This document shows, one piece after another, positions 49,533-58,435 of a stretch of DNA of 64,000 bases. The first letter of the stretch is position 1; each line of letters begins with the position of its first letter. The notes under the pieces are model-generated. The model made no database searches, was not told the DNA's origin, and saw only the letters and a program-made list of their open reading frames with translations. The stretch spans positions 1 to 64,000 of the forward strand of contig DASRFK010000181.1 in the NCBI GenBank assembly GCA_035651635.1, written 5' to 3'. This DNA comes from JANXQE01 sp035651635. Its GTDB lineage: Bacteria > Verrucomicrobiota > Verrucomicrobiia > Limisphaerales > UBA8199. The position numbers and the translations under genes were made by a program.

Positions 49533-52500
49533 ATGACCGCGAATTTAACGGGCCAGGACCCACCGTCGGCAGCCACGCAGAAAATCCCGACGGGTAGCGG
49601 CATGGAATTGGTCGTCGAGCAGCGGTGCAGTGCGGACCGAATCGAGTTGTTGCTGCGCGCGACCGGGCGGAAGAACTGCATTCTGCACTGGGGCATTCGC
49701 AACCGCGCGCAATCGGCCTGGCACATTCTGCCAAAGCAGCTCTGGCCCGAAGGCACCCAGGCAGCCGGAACTTCGTCGATGCAGACTCCGTTCAAGCCGC
49801 ACAACGGCCACAGCCAAATCGCCATTGACCTTGCGCCGGATACCGCGCCGGAACTGCTGGAATTTGTCTTGTTCTTCCCGGAGGAGAATCGCTGGGACAA
49901 CAATGGCCACCGCAATTACCAAATCAGCATTGGAGCCTCCGTGCCGCGTGCGTTGCCAGGGGATTTTCTCAAATCGCGCGCAACTTCGGATGAGGTCTGC
50001 TTTCAGCGCGTGTTTGACCTGGAGCCGAACCACCAAATCGCCGTGGCGGTTGAAAAGTCATCGGACAATTACCGGGTGCGGTTTGCCGCCAATCTGCCCG
50101 GCGCTCTGATGTTGCACTGGGGTGTCGCGCGCCGCTCGCCTCACGAGTGGCTCTTGCCTCCGGAATCGTGGCGCCCGGCGGGCACCGTGCTTTGGGGAGG
50201 GCATACTATGCAAACTCCTTTCGAGCCGCGCGACGGATTCAACCAGTTGGACCTGGTGATTCCGCAATCGGATGCGCCCGCAGGCATTCAATTTGTGCTC
50301 CAGTCTGGAACAGAAGGGCGTTGGATTAAGCATCAAAACGGAAACTTCTATATTCCGGTGCGCTCGGCGGCCCGCTCGCAGCCCGGCCTGAATGCGGGCG
50401 CCCTGACCCATCTAACCGACAGGATCGTCCAGGCGGAGATGAACTCCGGCTCCTGGACCTTGATGCATCGATTCAACCTGTGCTTCGATTTACTCGGCGA
50501 GGCGCAGGGCAATCCCGAGGCGCTGGCTTTGCTTTTTGTCTGGCTGCGCTATTCGGGGATTCGTCAGTTGACCTGGCAGCGCAATTACAATACCAAGCCG
50601 CGCGAATTGGCTCATGCCCAGGACCGATTAGGCGGTCGCTTGGCCGAGCTTTATCGCGCAGACTCCCAGGGGCGTCCGTTTTATCGGCTCATGCTTGCCA
50701 CCATTGGCCGGGGTGGCGACGGTCAGCGCATTCGTGACGAGATCCTTCAAATCATGCATCGCCACCACCTCAAGGAAGTCAGCGGACATTTCCTCGAAGA
50801 ATGGCACCAGAAACTGCACAACAACACGACTCCGGACGATGTCGTCATTTGCGAGGCCTACCTCGAATTCTTGCGAAGCGGCGGCAATCTCGATCGCTTC
50901 CACGAAACCCTTCAACAGGGCGGCGTTACCCGCGAACGCCTCGCAACTTTTGAGCGACCCATCCGCACCGAACCGGATTTCGTTGCGCATTTAAAGGACC
51001 CGCTGATTCATGATTTCGAAAACTTTCTCAAAATCCTGAAGGCAGTTCATTCGAGCACGGACTTGGAAACCGCCATCAACACGGCGCGCGAGCGACTGGA
51101 CTCCGACACCCAGGCCTTGCTGTGGGATATTTGGAATCACCGTAACGACTCGGCTGAGGGCCTCGTGTCCCTGGTGGAGCGAATTACCGAAGCCCGACGG
51201 CGTGTTTCGCATTTGCTCAATCAAGCCGACCAACTGCGGCCGTTCCTCTACCTGGACTTGGCCCTGGAACAGTTGGTCCGGGTTGTAGTGGAGCGCAACT
51301 TGCACCAGCACCTCGCCTCGGAGCAGTTGATCGATCTCATTGGCCGGGTCCTGGAGAACGTTGCCCTCGCGCATGAAGATAATGAGCTGGGAGCCTGCCT
51401 GCGCCATTGGGAGCGCTTGTCCAAATTTTCCCCCGAACCGCGTCTGAGCCCGGGCTGGGCTCTGCACGCCAAATCGATTGTGGACCGGATTGGGCGAGCC
51501 TTGGCCGATTGGACTGATCGAGTGTACCGCCTGCTTCAGCCTAAAGCCGAATTGCTCGGCCAGGCTTTCCAAGCCGAGAACTGGACCATTACCCTGTTCA
51601 GCGAAGAGGTGGTGCGGGGCAGCAGCCTTGGGTTTGCCTTATCGATGTTGTTGCATCAAGTGGACCGGGTGTTGCGACCAGCGGCCAATTTAGGTGATTG
51701 GCAAATTGTCAGCCGCGGCAGGGGTACTGGCAAAGTCGAGGTCGTCGAAACTTTACGGGCGGTCCAAGGCAGGCAGTTTAACGGCGCCGCGGTGGTGATC
51801 GCGGACAAAGTCAACGGCGATGAAGAACTGCCGGAACAGGTCGTGGCGGTATTGGCTCCGGACGTCACTGATCTGGTATCGCACGTAGCTGTCAGAGCTC
51901 GCAATGCCCAGGTGCTTTTTGCCTCCTGCTCCGATTCAAGCGTGCTGGACCATCTTAAGGAACTGCGCGGTCGCTTTTTACATATAGAAGTCACGCCCGG
52001 GGGGGATGTCGCGTTTAAAGAAGTGGCCCAGTCTGAGTCGGCCGCTATGCCGGGTTCAACCCGCCCACGGCCTGCTCTCCGTCCCCGTCCTGAGTTCACG
52101 CGGTACGCCATTACGGTCGACGCATTCAACGAACGAGTGGTTGGGGCAAAGTCGGGTTGCCAAGCCCGGTTGCGAGGCAAGCTGCCCAATTGGGTTAAGC
52201 AGCCGGCTTCGGTTGCCTTGCCCTTTGGCTGTTTTGAGCAGGTGCTGAACCTGCCTGAAAACCAGGCGACAGCTCAACAACTCAGTGCGCTTGCCAGCGG
52301 GCTCAAAGACAAAATTGACGCGGACAAATTGACTGCTATCCGCCAGGCGGTCGAACGTCTAACCGCCCCGGAGGAATTGAAAAGCGCACTCCGTGAAGCC
52401 TGCGTTCGAATGGGCATCGCCTGGCCGGCGGATTGGGAAGACGTATGGCGTTGCATCAAACAGGTCTGGGCGTCCAAGTGGAACGAGCGCGCGGCGCTGA

Positions 52501-53060
52501 GCCGCAGGCGGATGGCTCTGAGTGACGACGATCTTTTCATGGCAGTGCTGATTCAGCCAGTCGTGCCGGCGGATTATGCCTTTGTGATTCACACCGTAAA
52601 TCCTTCCAACGGCAACCCGGACGAGTTGTATGCGGAAGTCGTGCTGGGTTTGGGGGAAACGCTCGTGGGCAATTTTCCCGGTCGCGCATTGAGTTTCGTC
52701 TGGGCTAAGCGGACCCAACAGGCGCGCCTGCTCTCTTTTCCCGCCAAGAGTGTGGCGCTTTACGGCAGCGGACTCATCTTTCGTTCCGATTCCAACGGGG
52801 AAGACCTCGCGGGGTACGCGGGAGCCGGCCTGTACGACAGCGTGCTCCTGAATCCGCCGCGTGAAAAGCTGCTGGATTATTCCGACGAGCCGCTCATCTG
52901 GGACGGCGATTTCCGCAATGGCTTGCTGCGGGAAATCGGAAAAATGGGCGCGGCCATCGAGAAATCTTTGGGTTCACCGCAAGATATTGAAGGCGCAATG
53001 GCAACGGGCGATTACTACGTGGTCCAGTCTCGCCCGCAGGTGGGGCTCGAACCTGCATGA
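49533..53060 (+). CDS. alpha-glucan, water dikinase (GWD) homologue with two CBM45-like modules
   Basis: Homologue of plant starch-phosphorylating glucan, water dikinase, 1175 residues. In plants GWD transfers the beta-phosphate of ATP to glucosyl C6 through a phosphohistidine. Residues ~25-140 and ~165-290 are two starch-binding modules of the CBM45 kind (LHWGIRN...MQTPFKP and LHWGVAR...EWLLPP...MQTPFEP). The central part has LMHRFNLCFDLLG, QRNYNTKPRELAHAQDRL, TIGRGGDGQRIRDEIL and EWHQKLHNNTTPDDVVICEA, nearly the plant pattern. The phosphohistidine is His784 in TDLVSHVAVRARNAQV. The C-terminal nucleotide-binding domain (~930-1175) has FVIHTVNPSNGNPDELYAEV and LIFRSDSNGEDLAGYAG. The gene overlaps the following GH57 gene by 4 bases. 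Function inferred: phosphorylating storage or dietary alpha-glucan. Confidence 0.92.
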   Translation: MTANLTGQDPPSAATQKIPTGSGMELVVEQRCSADRIELLLRATGRKNCILHWGIRNRAQSAWHILPKQLWPEGTQAAGTSSMQTPFKPHNGHSQIAIDLAPDTAPELLEFVLFFPEENRWDNNGHRNYQISIGASVPRALPGDFLKSRATSDEVCFQRVFDLEPNHQIAVAVEKSSDNYRVRFAANLPGALMLHWGVARRSPHEWLLPPESWRPAGTVLWGGHTMQTPFEPRDGFNQLDLVIPQSDAPAGIQFVLQSGTEGRWIKHQNGNFYIPVRSAARSQPGLNAGALTHLTDRIVQAEMNSGSWTLMHRFNLCFDLLGEAQGNPEALALLFVWLRYSGIRQLTWQRNYNTKPRELAHAQDRLGGRLAELYRADSQGRPFYRLMLATIGRGGDGQRIRDEILQIMHRHHLKEVSGHFLEEWHQKLHNNTTPDDVVICEAYLEFLRSGGNLDRFHETLQQGGVTRERLATFERPIRTEPDFVAHLKDPLIHDFENFLKILKAVHSSTDLETAINTARERLDSDTQALLWDIWNHRNDSAEGLVSLVERITEARRRVSHLLNQADQLRPFLYLDLALEQLVRVVVERNLHQHLASEQLIDLIGRVLENVALAHEDNELGACLRHWERLSKFSPEPRLSPGWALHAKSIVDRIGRALADWTDRVYRLLQPKAELLGQAFQAENWTITLFSEEVVRGSSLGFALSMLLHQVDRVLRPAANLGDWQIVSRGRGTGKVEVVETLRAVQGRQFNGAAVVIADKVNGDEELPEQVVAVLAPDVTDLVSHVAVRARNAQVLFASCSDSSVLDHLKELRGRFLHIEVTPGGDVAFKEVAQSESAAMPGSTRPRPALRPRPEFTRYAITVDAFNERVVGAKSGCQARLRGKLPNWVKQPASVALPFGCFEQVLNLPENQATAQQLSALASGLKDKIDADKLTAIRQAVERLTAPEELKSALREACVRMGIAWPADWEDVWRCIKQVWASKWNERAALSRRRMALSDDDLFMAVLIQPVVPADYAFVIHTVNPSNGNPDELYAEVVLGLGETLVGNFPGRALSFVWAKRTQQARLLSFPAKSVALYGSGLIFRSDSNGEDLAGYAGAGLYDSVLLNPPREKLLDYSDEPLIWDGDFRNGLLREIGKMGAAIEKSLGSPQDIEGAMATGDYYVVQSRPQVGLEPA

Positions 53061-54241
53061 GCACGATCCATCACGCGCTGGTCTTAAACCTGCATCAGCC
53101 GTCCGGAAACCTGGATGCGTTGTTGCGCGATCATGAATGGGAGGCGCGCGAAATCCTTCTGGCTTTGGATCGCATCCCCCGCTCGCTTTGGGAATTCGAG
53201 GAGGTCGCCCGGGTCCATCTTTCGCTCTCGGGCACGCTGTTGGAAACTTTGTCCAACCCGGAATTCCAGCAACGGGTCTATGGCATCATCAAATGCGGCG
53301 ACCTGCTTTGGCAGCTCCAGAATCAAAAGATTTTTCACATCCTGGGCACCGGCTATTATCATCCGGTCTTGCCGTTGATCCCCCCCGCGGACCGCGAAGA
53401 ACACCTCGCTCGGTGGCTGGGCATTGCCCGGCATTTGTTCTGGCGCAACCAGTTCACCGGTTTCTGGCCGCCCGAAATGGCCTTCAGCATGGAGCTAATC
53501 CCGTTGCTCAAACGGCTGGGCTACCGATACGTGCTGGTCGATAGCAATCACGTCGAACCCGTGACCCCGATGCGTTGGGACGAAATTCGCTACCGCCCGC
53601 ACCGGGCCCGCCATGGCGAGCACGAAATCATTGTCATCGTGCGCGACCGCGAACTGTCCAATGCCCAGGAAGCAGGCATGGACGCCGGGTGGTTTATGTC
53701 GGAAGTCCATGAGCGAACCAAGTATTGTGATTTTCCCCCGCTGGTCACCACCTGCACCGACGGCGATAATGGCGGCTGGTTTCGTAATCTTAATAACAAG
53801 GGCAACTTTTGGGGCGTCTTTTACCAGCCCCTGCTGGATCTCGTGAAGCGCAAGGAAACCGAGGTGCGGCCCACGTTCGTTGAGGAGTACCTCAGCCAAC
53901 ATGGCGTTCACGGCGAGGTGACTGTCCGGGAAGGCGCCTGGAACACGGGTTGGCACCATGGCACCGGTTTTCTGCAATGGACCGGTTCACAAGCGCAAAA
54001 AGATGCTATCCAACGTGTGTCGGAAACCAGCCGGGCAGTCCATGAAATGCGCCATCGCGCTGCGGCAGTTCCTGGCAATGGCCAACTCCAAAGCGAAATC
54101 GAGCAGGCGTACTGGCGCCTTTTGCGCGCCGAAACCAGCTGCAACTTCTTTTGGGGCGAAGCCTGGGTCCAACGTTGTCATCAGGACCTCGATGACGTGC
54201 TTGGAATCCTCCACAACGTTTCAACGCATTTGCCTGCCTAG
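53057..54241 (+). CDS. glycoside hydrolase family 57 protein
   Basis: GH57 enzyme, 394 residues; the family contains alpha-amylases, 4-alpha-glucanotransferases and branching enzymes acting on alpha-glucans. Family regions: LVLNLHQPSGNL (region 1, His), GTGYYHPVLPLIPP, GFWPPEMAFSMELIPLL (nucleophile Glu140), and CTDGDNGGWF with Asp235/Asp237 as acid/base candidates. The catalytic barrel is complete but the protein is shorter than most GH57 enzymes, lacking extra C-terminal domains. ATG 53057 overlaps the GWD stop (ATGA), showing translational coupling, so the enzyme probably acts on the same alpha-glucan that GWD phosphorylates. Confidence 0.9.
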   Translation: MSTIHHALVLNLHQPSGNLDALLRDHEWEAREILLALDRIPRSLWEFEEVARVHLSLSGTLLETLSNPEFQQRVYGIIKCGDLLWQLQNQKIFHILGTGYYHPVLPLIPPADREEHLARWLGIARHLFWRNQFTGFWPPEMAFSMELIPLLKRLGYRYVLVDSNHVEPVTPMRWDEIRYRPHRARHGEHEIIVIVRDRELSNAQEAGMDAGWFMSEVHERTKYCDFPPLVTTCTDGDNGGWFRNLNNKGNFWGVFYQPLLDLVKRKETEVRPTFVEEYLSQHGVHGEVTVREGAWNTGWHHGTGFLQWTGSQAQKDAIQRVSETSRAVHEMRHRAAAVPGNGQLQSEIEQAYWRLLRAETSCNFFWGEAWVQRCHQDLDDVLGILHNVSTHLPA

Positions 54242-54479
54242 CAAGCTGCTCCGTACCGGCACCTAACGCATTGCGAAGGTTGTGGATTGCACCGCTTGGG
54301 GCGAAGCAGGGTCCAATGGTAGAGATCTTTCCACGTTGCCCGTCGTTCCGTTCAAAAAGCGGCTCAGCTTGCAGCGCCGCAAGAAACTTTTGACTGCGGC
54401 TCCGGACCGGCTATAAAATCGCCGCACTAAGCTTTTAACGCGGGCCTTTTGGCCAAACCAACAAACCTGGACTATCCAA

Positions 54480-55181
54480 ATGTTAAACCATCCAACCGGA
54501 GCGCCTCGGCAACCACGACATTCTGAGCGCGCCAAAACCGGGCGCCTGACCCATGCGTTTTGGTTTCTGCTGCTGCCCTTGACGCTCCTGCTGGCCGGGT
54601 GCCAGACACAACAGGATTCGCCGTCCAAAGCTGAAATGGCGGCGTTCTCGAATGTTAATGGGTCGGCACCCGCCACCAACAGCGACCTGCTGGTTCTGCA
54701 CGAGGGCGACGTCGTCAGCATTACCTTCCCCGGGGCGCCCGACCTGAACACCATCGCCACCATTCGGCGCGACGGGCGGATCACGTTGAAATCGTTGGGC
54801 GAATTCAAAGCCGCCGGGCTTACGCCGCCGGAGATGGAAAAGGAATTGATTAAGCAGTTCGGTTCGCAGCTACAGACCAAGGAAGTTTCGGTAGCGGTTC
54901 AGACGTCCGCTTTTCCGGTATACGTTACCGGGGCTGTCCTGAAGCCCGGCAAGGTTCTTTCTGATCGTCCAATCACGGCCCTGGAGGCCATTATGGAAGC
55001 GGGCGGTTTCGATTACACCAAGGCCAATCTGAAAGCTGTGCGCGTGCTCCGCAACCAGAACGGGCAAACTCAGCACTTCACCTTGAATTTCAAACCGGTT
55101 CTGAAAGGCGAGGCCAGCGACCAGTTCTATCTGCGGCCGGGCGACATCATTTACGTGCCGGAAAAGTTCACGATGTTCTAA
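54480..55181 (+). CDS. polysaccharide export lipoprotein (Wza-like)
   Basis: Outer-membrane polysaccharide export protein, 233 residues. A basic leader is followed by FLLLPLTLLLAGC, a lipobox with Cys about residue 41. The poly-export domain (LHEGDVVSITFPGAPDLNTI, IRRDGRITLKSLGEFKAAGL, GSQLQTKEVSVAV) is followed by one SLBB domain (FPVYVTGAVLKPGKVLSDRP, ITALEAIMEAGGFDYTKANL, YLRPGDIIYVPEKFTMF). Wza-like proteins form the outer-membrane channel for capsule or exopolysaccharide. No polymerase, kinase or other export gene is adjacent, so its partners are elsewhere. Confidence 0.9.
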   Translation: MLNHPTGAPRQPRHSERAKTGRLTHAFWFLLLPLTLLLAGCQTQQDSPSKAEMAAFSNVNGSAPATNSDLLVLHEGDVVSITFPGAPDLNTIATIRRDGRITLKSLGEFKAAGLTPPEMEKELIKQFGSQLQTKEVSVAVQTSAFPVYVTGAVLKPGKVLSDRPITALEAIMEAGGFDYTKANLKAVRVLRNQNGQTQHFTLNFKPVLKGEASDQFYLRPGDIIYVPEKFTMF

Positions 55182-55325
55182 GGGCGTGTTTAGAATGCGG
55201 TGTGGAGTCCGTTTGGAGTCCCGCCTTTAGGCGGCCCGGCGCCGAAACCACCCGAAGCCGCCTGAGGACGCCTGAAGGCGCGACTCCAAACCCAGGCCCC
55301 CACCGCATATTCCAAGCGGAGCTCA
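55182..55325. repeat. dispersed palindromic repeat, TTTGGAGTCCCGCC family, copy 4
   Basis: Begins right after the export-protein stop with GGGCGTGTTTAGAATGCG and ends with GCATATTCCAAGCGGAGCTC. Inner arms TTTGGAGTCCCGCCTTTAGG and CTGAAGGCGCGACTCCAAAC. Longest copy in the window; likely acts as a terminator between convergent genes. Confidence 0.75.
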
Positions 55326-55362
55326 ACTAAGGAGGGCGCGTTCGCCGGCTTCTTGCCAGCCG

Positions 55363-56082
55363 CTACTGCGCCCCATTAGTCCGCATCCAAGCCGTAATCT
55401 CCAGCCTGACTTCCTTAAAATCGCGCCGAAATTCCCGGCTCCGTTTCAGTTCCTGCGCGATTCGCTGGCCCAACACTCGCCCGGCGTAAATGTCGGAAGG
55501 ATAATGCCGTCCCAGGACGACGCGGTGCCAGCCGATTTCCCGGCCCTTGGCCAGGATTGGGTCTTTACGATCGGGAAACAACTCAGCCAGAAGGGATGCA
55601 AAGACGGTCGCGATCGTGGAGTGCCCGCTGGGATATCCGCCGGCGAACTTATCCGGCAAACCCTCAAGAAGATTTGTGTCGACCAAGTACGGCCGCGGTC
55701 GTTCCCAATAATCTTTGGCGGTATACACTGCCAGGTCCGTGTCCTGCCACACCCGTCGGAAGAACCACTCTGTCTTCGGAAAGCGATTGGTCACTAAGAA
55801 GCTGCCGATAACGGGAGCGAAAGTGAATATCGACACGTGCTGTTCCAGTTGCACCGAAAGAGGATCCAGCAATCTCCGCTCCTTTTGGGCCGATTGAACT
55901 ACGCTCAGCTCTGCCCGTCCTTCCGCCGAAGTCGCCTCTGGCGGAGGCGGCAGGAGGAGCATCGCCAGGTCTATATTCGAGAGGTAGTGCGGTTCGGCGC
56001 AAAAGGCCGACGCCATGCCGCTGGCGAAGAGGAACAAGACTCCGAAGGCCGCTCGGAACCGAATTACTGCACAATACAACAT
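55363..56082 (-). CDS. exported PAP2-type acid phosphatase (PhoN-like)
   Basis: Periplasmic phosphatase of the PAP2/class A non-specific acid phosphatase family, 239 residues. ATG 56082 opens a signal peptide (RFRAAFGVLFLFASGMASA). The three signature parts are KDYWERPRP (KxxxxxxRP), GGYPSGHST, and GWHRVVLGRHYPSDIYAG (the R-x-x-x-x-x-H-x-x-x-D motif). All catalytic residues are present. YLSNIDLAMLLLPPPP near the start fits PhoN-like enzymes. An in-frame upstream extension to 56214 would hide the signal peptide. Probably releases phosphate from organic esters. Confidence 0.92.
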   Translation of the reverse strand: MLYCAVIRFRAAFGVLFLFASGMASAFCAEPHYLSNIDLAMLLLPPPPEATSAEGRAELSVVQSAQKERRLLDPLSVQLEQHVSIFTFAPVIGSFLVTNRFPKTEWFFRRVWQDTDLAVYTAKDYWERPRPYLVDTNLLEGLPDKFAGGYPSGHSTIATVFASLLAELFPDRKDPILAKGREIGWHRVVLGRHYPSDIYAGRVLGQRIAQELKRSREFRRDFKEVRLEITAWMRTNGAQ

Positions 56083-56220
56083 TCGCACCCCTGAGCGTAC
56101 GGGCGGGTTTGTTGACTTGTCAAACGACGTCGTGACGGTCTGTGGCCGGCGCAGCCTCAAGCGCGCTTGGCAAAGTAATACTTCGCGCCACCTCAATGGA
56201 CTGGACCAGCTCATTGGTCG

Positions 56221-57852
56221 TCAAGCAAGTTCCACATTCCCGCACAGGTGCACTTCCAGACCGAGCGCGGCCAACGTTGTCGCTTTAATTCGGCAGGCGC
56301 GGTGCGCCTGTTTGCGGTTGGGAGCGTAGACGACTTGGAGGTGATTTGATTTGTGACGGGCCATCATCTGATCGCGGGTAATGCCATCGAGCACCGCGTG
56401 CATGATCGGCCATTGCGGCGTCGTCTCGCGCCAGCGTCGTTCGGTCTCCTTTTCCGGCAATGAGACGACTTCCGCCACACCCAGGTCGCAGTGCAGCCTG
56501 GCGTTCATGATAAACACACGGCTCCAGACGATGTGCCCAGGCTTGGAGACTCCTTTTATCGTGCCGCCGCCCAGCCGGAAGTACATGGGCGGCTGCCGCT
56601 CGCTCACGGCGCCTTTAAATCCGCCGGTCAGATGGGCAGGAGGCACCGCGCCGGAGATTAAAAATACCCACACGTAATCGTTAAGGCCATTGCCTCGGTA
56701 CTGCTGGCCCCAACGCAGATCGTGCAAAGTGTTTTCAGGAGCGAATCGCAACTGACGCCAGAGACGGTTGGTGACCAGGCCATCCAGTCCGGCGCACTCG
56801 TCCACTTCATTAAAGTGTGGCAACGCTTCGCCCGCGAATAACACGCGGCTCGACCCGGCGGCCCGCACCGGCGGCCGGTCCACGTTGTTCAACAGCCCTT
56901 CAACCAAATCGCTGGCCGGCGCGAGATCCTTGAGCCCTTGCTGGTATTGAATACCGATGGTGTCGCACCCAAACTCCTCAGCCAGGCGCAACGCGGCAAC
57001 GTACATCTTGCATTGCCCGAGCGTCTGGGCCTCGCTGAGCTCGGTTTCTTCGTTCGTCCCCCAGTTGAAACGCATGCCTTTTTTCAGTAACCAATCCAGG
57101 ACCTCTCGCGCTTCGGCCTCGGTGACTTGTTGCATTGCGGCGTACAAAGTTGACTGGCTGAGACGCTCTTTGAAAACGCCGGTCGGGTTAAGCAGTTCAT
57201 CGGGAATAATCGCGTTGAACATGCCCATGCACCCTTCATCGAAGACGCCCATGATGGCCTTTTGCTGCTTCAATTCGCGCGCCGTGTCGTGAGCCAATTG
57301 CTCGTCCGCGGCTGGCAGCTTCAAAAGGGCGAGGTCTCGGACGTGGCTTTGGTCGTGAGTGACCGTCCCGTTGGCCAGCCATTCTTTGAGGCCGCCGGTG
57401 AAAAAGGGATCCTTGAACTCTTCGCTCCAGAGAGAACTGTAACGAATGCCAGCTTTGGTCAAGGATCCGTTCAGATTAAGCATACCAACGAGTCCGGGCC
57501 AGGTGCCGCTCCAGTTGGCTACCGTCAGGATCGGGCCTTGATGTGTCGCCAGGCCGGCGAGCACGTGATGGCTGTACTGCCACACACATTCCGCAACGAT
57601 CAGCGGCGCGGTTGAATCGAGCCCGCGGAAAACCTGCATGCCCATCTTTTGTGAATCGATAAAGCCATGTCTCTTTTTTGGGTTGTACGCGTGAGCCCGG
57701 ACCGCCTTCCAGCCTTCCGCCCGCAGAGCCTGGGCTAAAGTGGCCTCCATTTTCTCCTGTTCGGGCCAGCATTTTTGGTTTGCTGAAAGTCTCAGATCGC
57801 CGTTGGAAAGGATATAGACGTGGTTAGGCTTTAAAGACGCGGTCGTTTTCAT
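56221..57852 (-). CDS. L-fucose isomerase-like protein
   Basis: Protein of the L-fucose/L-arabinose isomerase superfamily, 543 residues. Starts MKTTASLKPNHVYILSNGDL, then SGDLR-type N-terminus LRLSANQKCWPEQEKMEATL, VAECVWQYSHHVLAGLATHQ, ANWSGTWPGLVGMLNLNGSL, KAIMGVFDEGCMGMFNAIIP, a middle domain, and FKGAVSERQPPMYFRLGGGT with the C-terminal metal region. The Glu and Asp in VFDEGCMGMFNA fit the metal-binding site of isomerases. Substrate may be fucose or a related deoxy sugar. ATG 57852 was preferred over an in-frame start at 57891. It is divergent from the nucleotidyltransferase/kinase operon, which handles activated sugars; the shared gap of 583 bases is full of palindromes. Confidence 0.85.
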   Translation of the reverse strand: MKTTASLKPNHVYILSNGDLRLSANQKCWPEQEKMEATLAQALRAEGWKAVRAHAYNPKKRHGFIDSQKMGMQVFRGLDSTAPLIVAECVWQYSHHVLAGLATHQGPILTVANWSGTWPGLVGMLNLNGSLTKAGIRYSSLWSEEFKDPFFTGGLKEWLANGTVTHDQSHVRDLALLKLPAADEQLAHDTARELKQQKAIMGVFDEGCMGMFNAIIPDELLNPTGVFKERLSQSTLYAAMQQVTEAEAREVLDWLLKKGMRFNWGTNEETELSEAQTLGQCKMYVAALRLAEEFGCDTIGIQYQQGLKDLAPASDLVEGLLNNVDRPPVRAAGSSRVLFAGEALPHFNEVDECAGLDGLVTNRLWRQLRFAPENTLHDLRWGQQYRGNGLNDYVWVFLISGAVPPAHLTGGFKGAVSERQPPMYFRLGGGTIKGVSKPGHIVWSRVFIMNARLHCDLGVAEVVSLPEKETERRWRETTPQWPIMHAVLDGITRDQMMARHKSNHLQVVYAPNRKQAHRACRIKATTLAALGLEVHLCGNVELA

Positions 57853-58435
57853 TTTCTGATTAAAACAAGTTTTGCCGGCTTTGTTTAACACGCGCCCCGG
57901 GAGTCGTCACCTACAGTTTTGCCCGGCGGTGCGGGACGTCCCGGCCCGCAGCGCTTGGTCAGCACGATTCGTCGCATCGTTTGACTTGCTGCGGTCTGGG
58001 ACGTCCCGCGCACGCCTTAGGCGTGAAGATGTCGGACTGCCAAAATGCGCCTGTGCCGTTTCTCCACGCCGAAGGCGTGAGGCGTACCAGCCAGGGCAAC
58101 GCCCTGGGTAACCGATGCGGAAATCCCGGGCCGCCCTGCAAGGGCGGTTCTCCTCGGACGGATCGGCGTCAGGTTCCGTTTGGCCGGGATGGGCTGCGCC
58201 GTTGCAGGGCGCAATTGTTTGATTTGGAATCGTCTTCCCGGGGCGTTGCCCCGGGCTGGTACGCGCCACGCCTGCGGCGTGAGGATTTGAGAGATCCGCA
58301 ATTCTTCGCGGCGTGTCAGCGGCGTGAAAATGATGAGGCGTGACGCCAGTGGCGTGAAGCATGCTGAGGCGCGCCGGCAATTGACGCCAACTGTGCGTTC
58401 TGCAACTGTGTGCCCGCGACACAGAGGACCAACAA
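57853..58435. repeat. 583-base palindrome-rich intergenic region
   Basis: Imperfect inverted repeat: 58064-58111 (CCACGCCGAAGGCGTGAGG, CAACGCCCTGGG) pairs with 58237-58283 (CCCGGGGCGTTGCCCCGGG, CACGCCTGCGGCGTGAGG). Two GGGACGTCCC sites lie at 57938 and 58001, and further GGCGTGA motifs follow to 58380. No coding gene seen. It must also contain both divergent promoters. Confidence 0.65.
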
